DNA of 38,561 nucleotides. It comes from Rhodospirillaceae bacterium. GTDB taxonomy: Bacteria > Pseudomonadota > Alphaproteobacteria > Rhodospirillales > Rhodospirillaceae. The number at the start of each line of letters is the position of its first letter. The stretch's first letter is position 1. The notes under the pieces are model-generated. The model did no database searches. It had not been told where the DNA came from and saw only the letters and a list, made by a program, of their open reading frames with translations. Shown here piece by piece: positions 8,056-17,814 of this stretch. Both the position numbers and the translations under genes were made by a program. The stretch is from positions 1 to 38,561 of the forward strand of contig SCTM01000294.1 in assembly GCA_004297485.1 (NCBI GenBank), in the 5' to 3' direction.

Positions 8056-8490
8056 TTAGCCGGAAGTGGCTGGCACAACCGTGCGGCGCGACCCCAGGAC
8101 CTGATCCAGGCTCCATGCCCCCGCCCCGGCGACGGAAAGATATAGGAAAATGAAGCAGTAAAGGATCGCCTCTTCACCATGGTTAAGGATCGGGAAGAAG
8201 CCGGTAGGGGCATGGACCAGGAAATAGGCCACCGCCATCTCCCCCGACAGGAGGAACGCCACGGGACGCGTGAACAGCCCGAGCACGATGAATGGGCTGC
8301 CGATAAGCTCGATCAGCGCCGACGCCCCAAGGACGCCCGCGATCGGTATCGGCGCACCCGGGAAACCACCATGCGGAAAGTCGCAGACCTTGGCCAAGCC
8401 GTGCTCAAGGAACAGCAGCCCGGCGATGATCCGTAGGAGTGACAGGACCCGTGGGGCCCATGTTGTCGTCAGGCGTGGCGCGTCAATCAT
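8056..8490 (-). CDS. DoxX family membrane protein
   Basis: Inner-membrane protein of 144 aa with four predicted hydrophobic helices (about 14-32, 48-72, 76-94, 103-126). LLRIIAGLLFLEHGLAKV at the N-terminus and the helix-2 region GASALIELIGSPFIVLGLFT are typical of DoxX/DUF6 small quinone-oxidoreductase-like proteins. The family has been tied to thiosulfate:quinone oxidoreduction and to redox stress in different organisms, but the role of this member is unknown. A good ribosome site (AGGGAGG) lies about five bases before ATG 8490. It is separated from the atp operon by a hairpin terminator and followed by the ferritin-like gene in the same orientation, so the two might share a transcript. Confidence 0.85.
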   Translation of the reverse strand: MIDAPRLTTTWAPRVLSLLRIIAGLLFLEHGLAKVCDFPHGGFPGAPIPIAGVLGASALIELIGSPFIVLGLFTRPVAFLLSGEMAVAYFLVHAPTGFFPILNHGEEAILYCFIFLYLSVAGAGAWSLDQVLGSRRTVVPATSG

Positions 8491-8549
8491 CGAGGCCTCC
8501 CTTCCCTTATAGGTAGAGCAGCCAGTATGAAGTGAAAACGTTGGATTTT

Positions 8550-8570
8550 AAAGCCGGTTGCCCCGGCTTT
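8550..8570 (-). terminator. Probable terminator of the atp operon
   Basis: AAAGCCGG (8550-8557) pairs perfectly with CCGGCTTT (8563-8570) around a 5-nt loop, 14 bp beyond the atpC stop. On the minus strand the hairpin is followed by only a short TTT then AAAA, so it is a weak intrinsic terminator by sequence. Confidence 0.6.
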
Positions 8571-8583
8571 GACGGCTCAGCGG

Positions 8584-8985
8584 TTAGACCGCGAACTCCG
8601 CCATGGCTTCCGCATTGACGATGGCTTCGGCGGCGCGGCGGGTATCTTCTTCGGTGGCGGCCGCATCCATCTTCGCCTTGGCCTTGGCGAGACGGTCGGC
8701 GACGAACGCCTTGGTCAGGCTGGTCAAGGGCAATGCCTCGTCCACCAGCACGGTGCAGCTGGCACCGGTCACCTCGGCAAAGCCGCCGGTGACGTAGTAA
8801 CGCTCGCTGATGGCACCGCCCGTATAAACGTCGATCACGCCCGGCCGCAGGGTCGAGAGCAGAAGCATGTGTTGCGGCAGGACACCGAAGTAACCCTCGG
8901 TCCCCGGCACGACCACCATCTCCACCGGTGCGGAGAGCAGCAGGTGTTCCGGCGAGACGACTTCAAGATGCAACGTGGCGGCCAT
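8584..8985 (-). CDS. atpC: ATP synthase F1 subunit epsilon
   Basis: Central-stalk subunit coupling rotation to F1 catalysis and able to inhibit ATP hydrolysis. 133 aa, a normal length. The N-terminal beta-sandwich signature is clear: HLEVVSPEHLLLSAPVEMVVVPGTEG, GYFGVLPQH and LRPGVIDVY. The C-terminal helical part (TSLTKAFVADRLAKAKAKMDAA to the end) is comparatively short and Ala-rich, as in other alphaproteobacteria. It is the last gene of atpHAGDC, 23 bp after atpD, and is followed by a hairpin terminator. Confidence 0.96.
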   Translation of the reverse strand: MAATLHLEVVSPEHLLLSAPVEMVVVPGTEGYFGVLPQHMLLLSTLRPGVIDVYTGGAISERYYVTGGFAEVTGASCTVLVDEALPLTSLTKAFVADRLAKAKAKMDAAATEEDTRRAAEAIVNAEAMAEFAV

Positions 8986-9008
8986 GGCGTATTCCTAAAC
9001 CTGAAGAG

Positions 9009-10460
<1,452 letters not shown>

Positions 10461-10473
10461 TTACGGCGCGCGC

Positions 10474-11340
10474 CTAGATGGCTTCGGCGCCGGAGATGAT
10501 TTCGATCAGTTCCTTGGTGATCTGGGCCTGACGCGTGCGGTTATATTTCATCGTCAGGCCGTTGATCATATCGGTGGCGTTGCGAGTCGCCGAATCCATG
10601 GCGGTCATTTTCGCGCCCTGCTCCGACGCTGCGTTCTCCAGCAGCGCGCGGAACACCTGAATCGCCAGATTGCGCGGCAGCAGGCTCGCGAGAATCTCGT
10701 TGTCGCCCGGCTCATAATTGTAGACCGCGCTTGCTGCGGATTCCTTGGCGGGCACGGGAAACGGCACGATCTGTTGCCGCGTCGGCGTCTGGGACATGGC
10801 CGACTTGAAGCGCGCGTAGACCATGGTAGCCACGTCGAATTCGCCGGCCTTGAACATGTCGGTGATCTTGGTGGCGACCACGTCGGCTTCGCTGAACTGC
10901 ACGGTCTTGCGGCCGAATTCGGTGACCGTATCGACGATCAGGTTGCGGTAGTCGCGGCGCAGGTTGTCGCGACCCTTGCGGCCCACGCACAGAATTTTTA
11001 CCGTCTTGCCCTGATCGAGCAGTTCGCGGATCAAACCGCGGGCCTGGCGCACGATGTTGGAGTTGAAGCCACCGCACAGGCCGCGATTGGCGGTCATGAC
11101 GACGACCAGATGCACGTCGTTCTTGCCGGTGCCGGCCAGCATGGGCGGTCCGCCGGCCGACGTGCTGCCGGCCAGGTTGGACAGCATCCGCTCCATGCGC
11201 TCGGCATAAGGACGCGCGGCCTCGGCCGCGTCCTGGGCACGGCGCAGCTTGGACGCCGCCACCATCTTCATGGCGGAGGTGATCTTCTTGGTGGACTGCA
11301 CCGAGGCGATGCGGACACGAAGATCTTTTAAGCTGGCCAT
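10474..11340 (-). CDS. atpG: ATP synthase F1 subunit gamma
   Basis: Rotor shaft of F1, 288 aa. The N-terminal helix opens with [20 protein letters not shown], the canonical gamma signature, followed by [16 protein letters not shown]. The central Rossmann-like part contains [15 protein letters not shown]. The C-terminal helix ends with [20 protein letters not shown] and [12 protein letters not shown], the most conserved part of the subunit. It lies 22 bp after atpA and before atpD. Nothing unusual was seen. Confidence 0.97.
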   Translation of the reverse strand: MASLKDLRVRIASVQSTKKITSAMKMVAASKLRRAQDAAEAARPYAERMERMLSNLAGSTSAGGPPMLAGTGKNDVHLVVVMTANRGLCGGFNSNIVRQARGLIRELLDQGKTVKILCVGRKGRDNLRRDYRNLIVDTVTEFGRKTVQFSEADVVATKITDMFKAGEFDVATMVYARFKSAMSQTPTRQQIVPFPVPAKESAASAVYNYEPGDNEILASLLPRNLAIQVFRALLENAASEQGAKMTAMDSATRNATDMINGLTMKYNRTRQAQITKELIEIISGAEAI

Positions 11341-11362
11341 GGCGCGTTACCCGGGTGCGTCT

Positions 11363-12895
11363 TTAAGCGAACGAAGCCGCGAAGGTGTCCAGGAACGCCT
11401 TGAGCTTAGCCTTGATACCGTCCGAGATCGCCTTTTCCTTGCGGAGATCGGCGAGGATGTCGGCGCCGCGCTCGCGCATGGCGGCCAGCATGGTCTTCTC
11501 GAAGCGGCCCACGTCACGCACAGCAATCTTATCGAGATAACCGTTGGTGCCGGCGTAGATGGCAACCACCTGCTCCTCGACGGGAACCGGCTGGTACTGC
11601 GGCTGCTTCAGCAGCTCGGTGAGCCGCTCGCCGCGGGCGAGCAGTTTTTGCGTGGCCGGATCCAGGTCGGAGGCGAACTGGGCGAAGGCCTTCATTTCGC
11701 GGTACTGGGCGAGTTCCAGCTTGATGGTGCCGGCGACCTGCTTCATGGCCTTGATCTGGGCCGACGAACCGACGCGCGACACGGAGATACCCACGTTCAG
11801 GGCGGGACGGATGCCCTGATAGAACAGGCTGCTCTCCAGGAAGATCTGGCCGTCGGTGATGGAGATCACGTTGGTGGGAATGTAGGCCGAGACGTCGTTG
11901 GCTTGGGTCTCGACAACCGGCAGCGCGGTCAGCGAACCGGAGCCGTTGGCTTCGTTCAGTTTCGCCGCGCGCTCCAGCAAGCGGGAGTGCAGATAGAACA
12001 CGTCGCCGGGATAGGCTTCGCGGCCGGGCGGGCGGCGCAGCAGCAGCGACATCTGACGGTAGGCGACGGCTTGCTTGGACAAATCGTCATAGAAGATGAC
12101 CGCGTGCATGCCGTTGTCGCGGAAATATTCGCCCATGGCGCAGCCGGTGTAAGGCGCCAGGAACTGCATGGGCGCCGGGTCCGACGCGGTGGCGGCGACG
12201 ACGATGGTGTATTCAAGCGCGCCGTAATCGGACAGGGTCTTCACCACTTGCGCAACGGTAGAGCGCTTCTGACCGATCACCACATAGATGCAGAACAGCT
12301 TGTCCTTATCGCTGGTGGCGGCGTCGTTGATCTTTTTCTGGTTGATGATGGTGTCGAGAATGACGGCGGTTTTGCCGGTCTGTCTGTCACCGATGATCAG
12401 CTCGCGCTGGCCACGGCCGACGGGGATGAGCGAGTCGATGGCCTTGAGGCCGGTCTGCACGGGCTCGTGCACCGAACGGCGCGGCATGATGCCGGGGGCT
12501 TTCAGCTCGGCGAGGCGACGCTCGGTGGTGAGCAGGTCGCCCTTGCCGTCGATGGCATTGCCCAGCCCGTCCATGACGCGGCCGAGGAGCGCTTTGCCCA
12601 CGGGCACATCGACGATGGTACCGGTACGCTTGACCGTGTCGCCTTCCTTGATGGTCGAGTCGTCGCCGAAGATGACGACGCCGACGTTGTCGGTTTCAAG
12701 GTTGAGGGCCATGCCCTTGATGCCGCCGGGGAACTCGACCATTTCGCCCGATTGGACGTTGTCGAGGCCATAGACGCGGGCGATACCGTCACCCACCGCC
12801 AGCACCTGGCCGACTTCGGCGGACTCCGCTTCGGTGCCGAAGCTGGCGATCTGCTGCTTGAGGATGGCGGAAATTTCTGCGGCGCGGATTTCCAT
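11363..12895 (-). CDS. atpA: ATP synthase F1 subunit alpha
   Basis: Non-catalytic nucleotide-binding subunit of F1, 510 aa. It opens with [19 protein letters not shown]. Walker A is GDRQTGKT (169-176), with the following [16 protein letters not shown] region intact. The family signature [17 protein letters not shown] is present, and the C-terminal domain ends in a helical [16 protein letters not shown] 12895 follows the TAA of atpH directly (TAAATG), which suggests translational coupling. A 745-codon antisense open frame runs over this gene and atpH; I regard it as a composition artefact. Confidence 0.98.
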   Translation of the reverse strand: MEIRAAEISAILKQQIASFGTEAESAEVGQVLAVGDGIARVYGLDNVQSGEMVEFPGGIKGMALNLETDNVGVVIFGDDSTIKEGDTVKRTGTIVDVPVGKALLGRVMDGLGNAIDGKGDLLTTERRLAELKAPGIMPRRSVHEPVQTGLKAIDSLIPVGRGQRELIIGDRQTGKTAVILDTIINQKKINDAATSDKDKLFCIYVVIGQKRSTVAQVVKTLSDYGALEYTIVVAATASDPAPMQFLAPYTGCAMGEYFRDNGMHAVIFYDDLSKQAVAYRQMSLLLRRPPGREAYPGDVFYLHSRLLERAAKLNEANGSGSLTALPVVETQANDVSAYIPTNVISITDGQIFLESSLFYQGIRPALNVGISVSRVGSSAQIKAMKQVAGTIKLELAQYREMKAFAQFASDLDPATQKLLARGERLTELLKQPQYQPVPVEEQVVAIYAGTNGYLDKIAVRDVGRFEKTMLAAMRERGADILADLRKEKAISDGIKAKLKAFLDTFAASFA

Positions 12896-13456
12896 TTATC
12901 CGACCCCTTTCATGGCGAGCTTCAGACGTTGCAATTTGGATTTCAGAGACGAGTCGACCATGCGCGAGCCGATGCGCACGATCAGTCCGCCGAGGATCGA
13001 CGGATCGATTTTAGTATTCACGGCGACCGAACGTCCGGCCGTGGACTTCAAGGCCGCGGCAATGGCGTTGACCTGGGCGTCCGACAACGGCACGGCGCTG
13101 ACCACATCGGCGGTGGCCTGGCCGCGGCGTTGCGCAAGGATTTCAAGAAAACCTTTGATCATGCCGGGCATTGCGAACAGGCGGCGATTGCGCGCCACCA
13201 GGCCGAGGAATTTCTGTGTGAGGGGGCTGAGCTGGGCTGCGTTGGCGACCGCCGCGATGCCCTTGCTCTGGTCGGCGCGGGACACAACCGGGCTTTTGAT
13301 AAAGCGCCGGAAATCGTCGCTGCCGTCGATCATGGTTTTGAGTGTGCCGAGATCGGCCGCCACCGTGTCGATGGCACCCTGGTCTTCAGCCAATTCATAG
13401 AGGGCGGACGCATAGCGCGCAGCCAGTCCGCTTACCCCTCCGCCTTCCGCTGCCAC
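12896..13456 (-). CDS. atpH: ATP synthase F1 subunit delta
   Basis: Peripheral-stalk connector between F1 alpha and the b subunits, 186 aa. The N-terminal helical bundle begins LAARYASALYELAEDQGAID, and the C-terminal part contains AVPLSDAQVNAIAAALKSTAG and TKIDPSILGGLIVRIGSRMVDSS, which is diagnostic of the family. The start appears to be GTG 13456, as no ATG is available in frame before the conserved region; the ribosome site is weak (GAGG about 13 bases upstream). It is the first gene of atpHAGDC. As usual in Alphaproteobacteria, F0 genes are not adjacent. Confidence 0.95.
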   Translation of the reverse strand: MAAEGGGVSGLAARYASALYELAEDQGAIDTVAADLGTLKTMIDGSDDFRRFIKSPVVSRADQSKGIAAVANAAQLSPLTQKFLGLVARNRRLFAMPGMIKGFLEILAQRRGQATADVVSAVPLSDAQVNAIAAALKSTAGRSVAVNTKIDPSILGGLIVRIGSRMVDSSLKSKLQRLKLAMKGVG

Positions 13457-13552
13457 GTGGATCGTGCCTCTCGCTCGGGCCTTTGAAAAACGACCTTGAA
13501 CCAGATCCCGGAAATGGGTCCCCGTCGGTTCGTGGCGTTTAAGACAACCTAT

Positions 13553-13582
13553 TGTATATAAACGATTTTTTGGGTCGTGTCG
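13553..13582 (-). promoter_or_regulatory. Candidate promoter for the atp operon
   Basis: On the minus strand CGACAC (13577-13582) is a -35-like hexamer and TATACA (13553-13558) a -10-like hexamer with 18 bp between them, about 97 bp upstream of the atpH GTG. The -10 sits in an unusually AT-rich pocket in this GC-rich region. This is a sequence resemblance only. Confidence 0.4.
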
Positions 13583-13663
13583 GGCCGCCCCAGCGATCGC
13601 GGGGGGTTGGTAGCATAGGGATACGTGCGTTGCAACAGCGAGAGCCCATGGCGTGGAACGCAG

Positions 13664-13766
13664 CGCGTGGAGCGGATTCTATATTTACGGCCTGCCGGCC
13701 GCGGGATTGCGAAGCAAATGTCGAATCCAAGACTCCACGAGAACCAATACTTTGCTAGTTGTCTTC
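13664..13766 (+). repeat. Composite two-hairpin repeat, copy B (second unit truncated)
   Basis: Unit 1 is complete: arms 13664-13688 and 13714-13741 pair from GTGGAGCGGATTC with the same 3-nt bulge in the second arm as copy A and a 25-nt loop containing GCGGGA and TTGCGAA. A 13-nt linker (13742-13754) follows, then only the start of unit 2 (CTAGTTGTCTTC, 13755-13766). Beyond that the similarity ends and the coding sequence of the small membrane protein begins. Together with the candidate atp promoter it occupies the 298-bp gap between atpH and that small gene. Confidence 0.8.
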
Positions 13767-14000
13767 TCCCCACCGCCAGCGCCAGCCGCCCTCGGTCCTG
13801 GCGCGGCAGATCCACAAAAGCAGACCGGTAAGAGGGATGACGGCGAGGATCATGAGCGGGCTGCCCCTGACCAGGAAACGGATACCGAAAAGCGCCCCCA
13901 TATAGATCGCCAGCACCGCCCAACCTTCCCAGCTCACCGGGAAGCCGGACCCGTAGCCATAACGTCGAGGTCTGAACCAGGGCTTTTTCATCGCGCTCAC
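13755..14000 (-). CDS. Small two-helix membrane protein downstream of priA
   Basis: 81 aa from GTG 14000, or 78 aa from ATG 13991. I do not recognise a named family. Seen: an N-terminal basic, aromatic segment (KKPWFRPRRYGYGSGFP), two hydrophobic helices (about 27-42 and 47-64), and a Trp/Arg-rich C-terminus (GGWRWRWGEDN). The GTG overlaps the priA stop (GTGA), the mark of a translationally coupled gene, which supports it being real. Its TAG stop at 13755-13757 is the CTAG at the edge of repeat copy B, so the repeat junction defines the C-terminus. Function unknown; probably an inner-membrane protein. Confidence 0.6.
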   Translation of the reverse strand: MSAMKKPWFRPRRYGYGSGFPVSWEGWAVLAIYMGALFGIRFLVRGSPLMILAVIPLTGLLLWICRARTEGGWRWRWGEDN

Positions 14001-16234
14001 ATGAAGCTATAGGGGTCGACGTCGATCTGCACCCGCACCGACGCCGGAATCCGCACCCGCGCGAGCCAATCGGCAACAATAGGCTGTGGCCGGATGTCGC
14101 GGCCGGTTTTCAACAGTAAGCGATGGCGATGGCGCCCGCGCAACACCGCCAGCACCGCCGGGGCCGGGCCGAGCACCTCGATGTCGTCGCCCGTCGGAGC
14201 CGCCGCCGCCAGCTGCTTGCCCACGGCGGTCACGGCGACCAAATCGGGGCCGGACAGGATCACCGCCACCAAGCGGCCAAAGGGTGGCATGGACAACAAT
14301 TGACGCGATTCGATTTCCTGGGCGATGAAGGACTCCGTATCTCCCTTGGCCAGGGCACGCATCACGACGTTATTCGGATCGTGAGTCTGGAGCATAGCGC
14401 GGCCCGGTTTTTCGGCGCGGCCGGCGCGCCCCGCCACTTGATGGAGCATCTGATAGGTGCGTTCCGCCGCGCGCAGGTCCCAGCCCGACAGACCCAGGTC
14501 GGCGTCCACCACGCCGACGAGAGTCAGTTGGGGAAAGTGATGGCCCTTGGCGAGAATCTGCGTGCCCACCAGCAGATCGATGCGGTGAGCGAGAATATCG
14601 TCGATGAGTTCCGCCACCGCCGACGGCCGGTCCAAGGTATCGCTGGCCACGGCGCGGATGCGGGCATGGGGCCAGCGCGCCATGGCCTCCTCGGCGATGC
14701 GTTCGATGCCGGGACCACACGGCACGAAGGAGTCCGTCGCGCTGCAACTGGGACAGGTTTCCGGCAGCTTCGCGCCGTAGCCGCAGTGATGGCACATGAG
14801 CCGGCGGCTGAGCTTATGCTCCACCAGCCACGCGGTGCAGTTGGGACAATGGAGGCGATGCCCGCATGTGCGGCAGATGGTGACCGGCGCATAGCCGCGG
14901 CGATTGAGATAGAGCAGCGCTTGCTCGCCCGCCGCCAATGTTTGATTGACCGCCTCCACCAAGGGCGGCGCCAACCACGACCGGCCCCATGGACCTTTTT
15001 CCGGCGGATGAGCGCGCATGTCGATGAGACCGATGGGCGGCAGCGCGGCGGCGCCGTAACGTTCCGGTAGATGGACGCGCTGGAAGCGCTTGTTGCGCAC
15101 GTTGATCACCGTCTCAAGGGACGGCGTTGCCGACGCAAGCACGATAGGAATTTGCGACAACCGCGCACGCACGACGGCCATGTCGCGCGCGTGATAGATC
15201 ACGCCGTCTTCCTGCTTGAATGCAGCCTCGTGTTCTTCGTCGACGACGATCAATCCGAGATCGCGGAACGGCAGGAACAAGGCCGAGCGAGCGCCAACCA
15301 CCACCGCCGCGTCGCCCGTGGCCACGTCGTGCCATGTGGCGCGGCGGACTTTACCGGAGAGATCCGAGTGCCATTCCGCCGGACGCACGCCAAACCTTCC
15401 GACAAAACGCGCGAGGCTTTGCGCCGTGAGCGCGATCTCGGGCACCAGCACCAGCACTTGTTTGCCACGTGCGAGTGCGGCGGCGATCGCTTCCAGATAG
15501 ACCTCGGTCTTGCCCGAACCGGTGACGCCATCCAAAAGCGTGACGGAAAAACCGCCGCCGACTTTTTCTGCCAATGCGCGCGTCGCGGCCGTCTGGGCCG
15601 GCTCGAGGCGCGGCAGGGCATGCGTGATATCTGGCCGCGCGAACATGGATGTCGCCGCCTGGCTTACGGTGGTGAGAACACCAGCTTTGAGAAGATCGCT
15701 CACGCCGCCCGCGCCGACGCCGGCCGCGCGCGCAAGCGCCGCCGCTGTTGAAAATGCGCCGCGTCCGGCGGTGGCCACAAGTTTGTCACGCGCCGGGGTG
15801 GATTTGACTCCGACCTCGGCACAGGAGCGACCCGACGGCACGATCACGGAAACACGATTGATCGCTTGCCCGCCCCGCGCTGGATTGAGCGCCATGCGCA
15901 GCACGGCGCCCACGGGCTGTAGCGTGTAGTTGGCGACCCAGGCGACGAACTGCCGCAACGGCTCGTTGAGCGGCGGCACGTCGAGACGATGAACGATATC
16001 GCGGAGTTTCCCCGCCGGTACGTCGCTGGTGCCGGCGCCCCACACCACGCCGGTCTCGAACCGCCGCCCCAGGGGAACCTCGACAATGTCTCCCGCCGCC
16101 AGGGTCACGTCCTCGGGCACCCGGTAGTCGTAGACATCAACCGGCAAAGGCAAAAGCACGGCGACTTGCGCGCCCGGTGGATAAGTCGGTGCGGCGTCGG
16201 CGGTGTCGGCGGGCATGGCGAGAGGCGATGGCAT
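13997..16234 (-). CDS. priA: Primosomal protein N' (replication restart helicase PriA)
   Basis: 3'-to-5' DNA helicase that reloads the replisome at stalled forks, 745 aa, normal length. N-terminal DNA-binding domain (about 22-120: VAVLLPLPVDVYDYRVPED, VPLGRRFETGVVW), helicase domain with Walker A GVTGSGKT (236-243), DEEH box (IVVDEEHEAAFKQED), and motif III LASATPSLET. A zinc-binding insert with paired cysteines follows (CRTCGHRLHCPNC, CHHCG, CPSC). Motifs V-VI are present (GTQILAKGHHFPQLTLVGVV, QVAGRAGRAEKPGR). Start ATG 16234; an in-frame ATG at 16216 is an alternative. All eight zinc-site cysteines appear to be present. It stands opposite the aldolase gene, with a palindromic repeat in the 191-bp divergent gap. 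Confidence 0.97.
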   Translation of the reverse strand: MPSPLAMPADTADAAPTYPPGAQVAVLLPLPVDVYDYRVPEDVTLAAGDIVEVPLGRRFETGVVWGAGTSDVPAGKLRDIVHRLDVPPLNEPLRQFVAWVANYTLQPVGAVLRMALNPARGGQAINRVSVIVPSGRSCAEVGVKSTPARDKLVATAGRGAFSTAAALARAAGVGAGGVSDLLKAGVLTTVSQAATSMFARPDITHALPRLEPAQTAATRALAEKVGGGFSVTLLDGVTGSGKTEVYLEAIAAALARGKQVLVLVPEIALTAQSLARFVGRFGVRPAEWHSDLSGKVRRATWHDVATGDAAVVVGARSALFLPFRDLGLIVVDEEHEAAFKQEDGVIYHARDMAVVRARLSQIPIVLASATPSLETVINVRNKRFQRVHLPERYGAAALPPIGLIDMRAHPPEKGPWGRSWLAPPLVEAVNQTLAAGEQALLYLNRRGYAPVTICRTCGHRLHCPNCTAWLVEHKLSRRLMCHHCGYGAKLPETCPSCSATDSFVPCGPGIERIAEEAMARWPHARIRAVASDTLDRPSAVAELIDDILAHRIDLLVGTQILAKGHHFPQLTLVGVVDADLGLSGWDLRAAERTYQMLHQVAGRAGRAEKPGRAMLQTHDPNNVVMRALAKGDTESFIAQEIESRQLLSMPPFGRLVAVILSGPDLVAVTAVGKQLAAAAPTGDDIEVLGPAPAVLAVLRGRHRHRLLLKTGRDIRPQPIVADWLARVRIPASVRVQIDVDPYSFM

Positions 16235-16315
16235 CGTCTACACTCTTTCCCAGCGCCGCTCCCGAGGCAACATCTGCAACAGGTCAACTCGCGAATACCC
16301 AGCGCGGATCAGACA

Positions 16316-16382
16316 CCCCCCCTCACCCCAACCCTCTCCCCGATGGGGAGAGGGTGCCGAGCGGAGCGAGGCGGTGAGGGGG
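16316..16382. repeat. C/G-rich double palindrome, copy 1
   Basis: An inner near-perfect inverted repeat (ACCCTCTCCCC / GGGGAGAGGGT) is nested in an outer one (CCCCCTCACC / GGTGAGGGGG) with a GAGCGGAGCGAGG arm between. It matches 20676-20742 and 36074-36141, which are in the opposite orientation. It lies in the divergent spacer between priA and the aldolase gene, 44 bp before the latter's start. Confidence 0.9.
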
Positions 16383-16425
16383 AGAAAACTGAAACGATTG
16401 CGTACACCAGACAACAGCAGGACCC

Positions 16426-17079
16426 ATGAAATTTTTTATCGACACGGCCGACCTCAACGAGATCAAGGACCTCGCCGCCACCGGGATGGTGGACGGCGTC
16501 ACAACCAATCCGTCGCTCGCAGCCAAGTCGGGCAAGAAGTTCCTGGACCTGATTGCCGAGATCTGCGCGGTCGTTAAGGGACCGGTCAGCGCCGAGGTCA
16601 CCGCCCTCGATCACGTCACCATGATGAAGGAAGCGGCGGTTCTGCGAAAAATCGCCTCCAATGTCGCCATCAAAGTGCCCCTGACCCCCGACGGCTTGAA
16701 AACGTGCAAGGCGCTCAGCGATGACGGGGTGATGGTGAATGTGACCTTGTGCTTTTCCGCCGCCCAGGCCCTGCTCGCGGCCAAAGCCGGCGCCGCGTTC
16801 ATTTCGCCCTTTGTCGGCCGCCTGGACGATGTCGGTACCGACGGCATGGACCTGATCGAGGATATTTGCACGATTTACGGCAATTATGGCTTCAGGACCG
16901 AGGTTCTGGTGGCTTCCATCCGCCATCCCATGCATGTGGTGGAGGCGGCGCGCCTGGGCGCCCACGTGTCGACCATGCCGCCCTCGACCCTGCGGCAGCT
17001 GTTCAACCATCCGTTAACGGAAAAGGGTCTAAAAGCGTTCCTGGACGACTGGGCCAAGACCGGCCAATCGATTCTGTAA
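16426..17079 (+). CDS. Small transaldolase / fructose-6-phosphate aldolase family
   Basis: Class I aldolase of the short transaldolase family (TalB-like/FSA), 217 aa, a typical length. It opens [17 protein letters not shown] with Asp6, followed by [13 protein letters not shown] (Asn28) and IKVPLT, where Lys83 should form the Schiff base. [29 protein letters not shown] and [18 protein letters not shown] follow. These short proteins act either as transaldolase in the pentose phosphate pathway or as fructose-6-phosphate aldolase, and sequence alone does not decide between them. The strong match to the alphaproteobacterial subgroup favours transaldolase. A 9-bp hairpin covers its stop codon. DUF484 and xerC follow on the same strand. 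Confidence 0.93.
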   Translation: MKFFIDTADLNEIKDLAATGMVDGVTTNPSLAAKSGKKFLDLIAEICAVVKGPVSAEVTALDHVTMMKEAAVLRKIASNVAIKVPLTPDGLKTCKALSDDGVMVNVTLCFSAAQALLAAKAGAAFISPFVGRLDDVGTDGMDLIEDICTIYGNYGFRTEVLVASIRHPMHVVEAARLGAHVSTMPPSTLRQLFNHPLTEKGLKAFLDDWAKTGQSIL

Positions 17080-17092
17080 AACGTACAGAATC
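17070..17092 (+). promoter_or_regulatory. Hairpin over the aldolase stop codon
   Basis: GATTCTGTA (17070-17078) pairs perfectly with TACAGAATC (17084-17092) around a 5-nt loop; the stop TAA (17077-17079) lies at the top of the first arm. It is followed by GGAAAAAAC rather than a T-run, so it is not a typical terminator on this strand. It might protect the upstream transcript's 3' end or mark a processing site ahead of the DUF484 gene. Confidence 0.4.
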
Positions 17093-17115
17093 AGGAAAAA
17101 ACGGGGTAGGGACTC

Positions 17116-17814
17116 ATGGCCGATCGACAGAAGGCAGGTACGGGCCCCGAACTCCGCGAGCAGGACGTGATCGCCTACCTGCTGCGCAATCCGCGCTTTC
17201 TGGCCGCGCATCCGGAACTGATCGCGCCGGAAGGCCGGTTCGAGACCGACGCCGTGGTCGTGGACATGCAGCGTTTTGTGGTCGAGCGGCTGCGGCGCCA
17301 AGTTGACGACCTGAAAGCATCAACCGATCGTATTGTCACCAACACGCGCTCGAACATGTCGTTGGTCGAGCGCACCTTGGAATGCGCGCTCGCTCTGCTC
17401 TATGCGCGGGATTTCAACGAACTGGGACAAATCCTCAACGACGATCTGCCGGCCCATCTGGGCATCGACGCCGTCGCCATCGGATTTGAATCTGATCACT
17501 TGCCGGCCGATGCCGGACAGATCGTCAAGGCCCTGCCGCAGGGAACCCTTCACGGACTGATGGGTAACGACCCGTCCACACGCATTCGTTCCCAGACCGA
17601 CGGCGATGTCATGCTCTACGGTAGTTCCGCCGGCATCGTGCGCTCCGACGCTTTGGTGGCGCTGGTGGAAGGCGAAGGCATGCCGCCTGGCATCTTCGCC
17701 GTGGGCTGCCGCACGCCGGGACATTTCGAGCCGGGACAGGGCACCGAGTTGATCGCCTTCCTCGCTCATGTCACGCGCTATGCGGTGGGGCGCTGGTGGA
17801 CACTCCAGCTCTAA
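17116..17814 (+). CDS. DUF484 family protein (GAF-like)
   Basis: Cytosolic 232-aa protein of the DUF484 family. The N-terminal segment VIAYLLRNPRFLAAHPELI is the hallmark of the family. It is followed by a helical stretch (VDMQRFVVERLRRQVDDLK) and a GAF-like domain (about 95-230). The family's biochemical role is unknown. It is commonly encoded immediately upstream of xerC, as here, where its last 19 bases overlap the xerC start. A strong ribosome site (TAGGGA) lies a few bases before ATG 17116. Confidence 0.88.
   Translation: MADRQKAGTGPELREQDVIAYLLRNPRFLAAHPELIAPEGRFETDAVVVDMQRFVVERLRRQVDDLKASTDRIVTNTRSNMSLVERTLECALALLYARDFNELGQILNDDLPAHLGIDAVAIGFESDHLPADAGQIVKALPQGTLHGLMGNDPSTRIRSQTDGDVMLYGSSAGIVRSDALVALVEGEGMPPGIFAVGCRTPGHFEPGQGTELIAFLAHVTRYAVGRWWTLQL

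Noticed and set aside
11249-13486. 745-codon open frame on the plus strand opposite atpG, atpA and atpH
   Set aside because: It is antisense to three unmistakable ATP synthase genes. Long stop-free antisense frames are expected from strong GC bias at third codon positions; its His/Arg/Gly-rich translation resembles no family.
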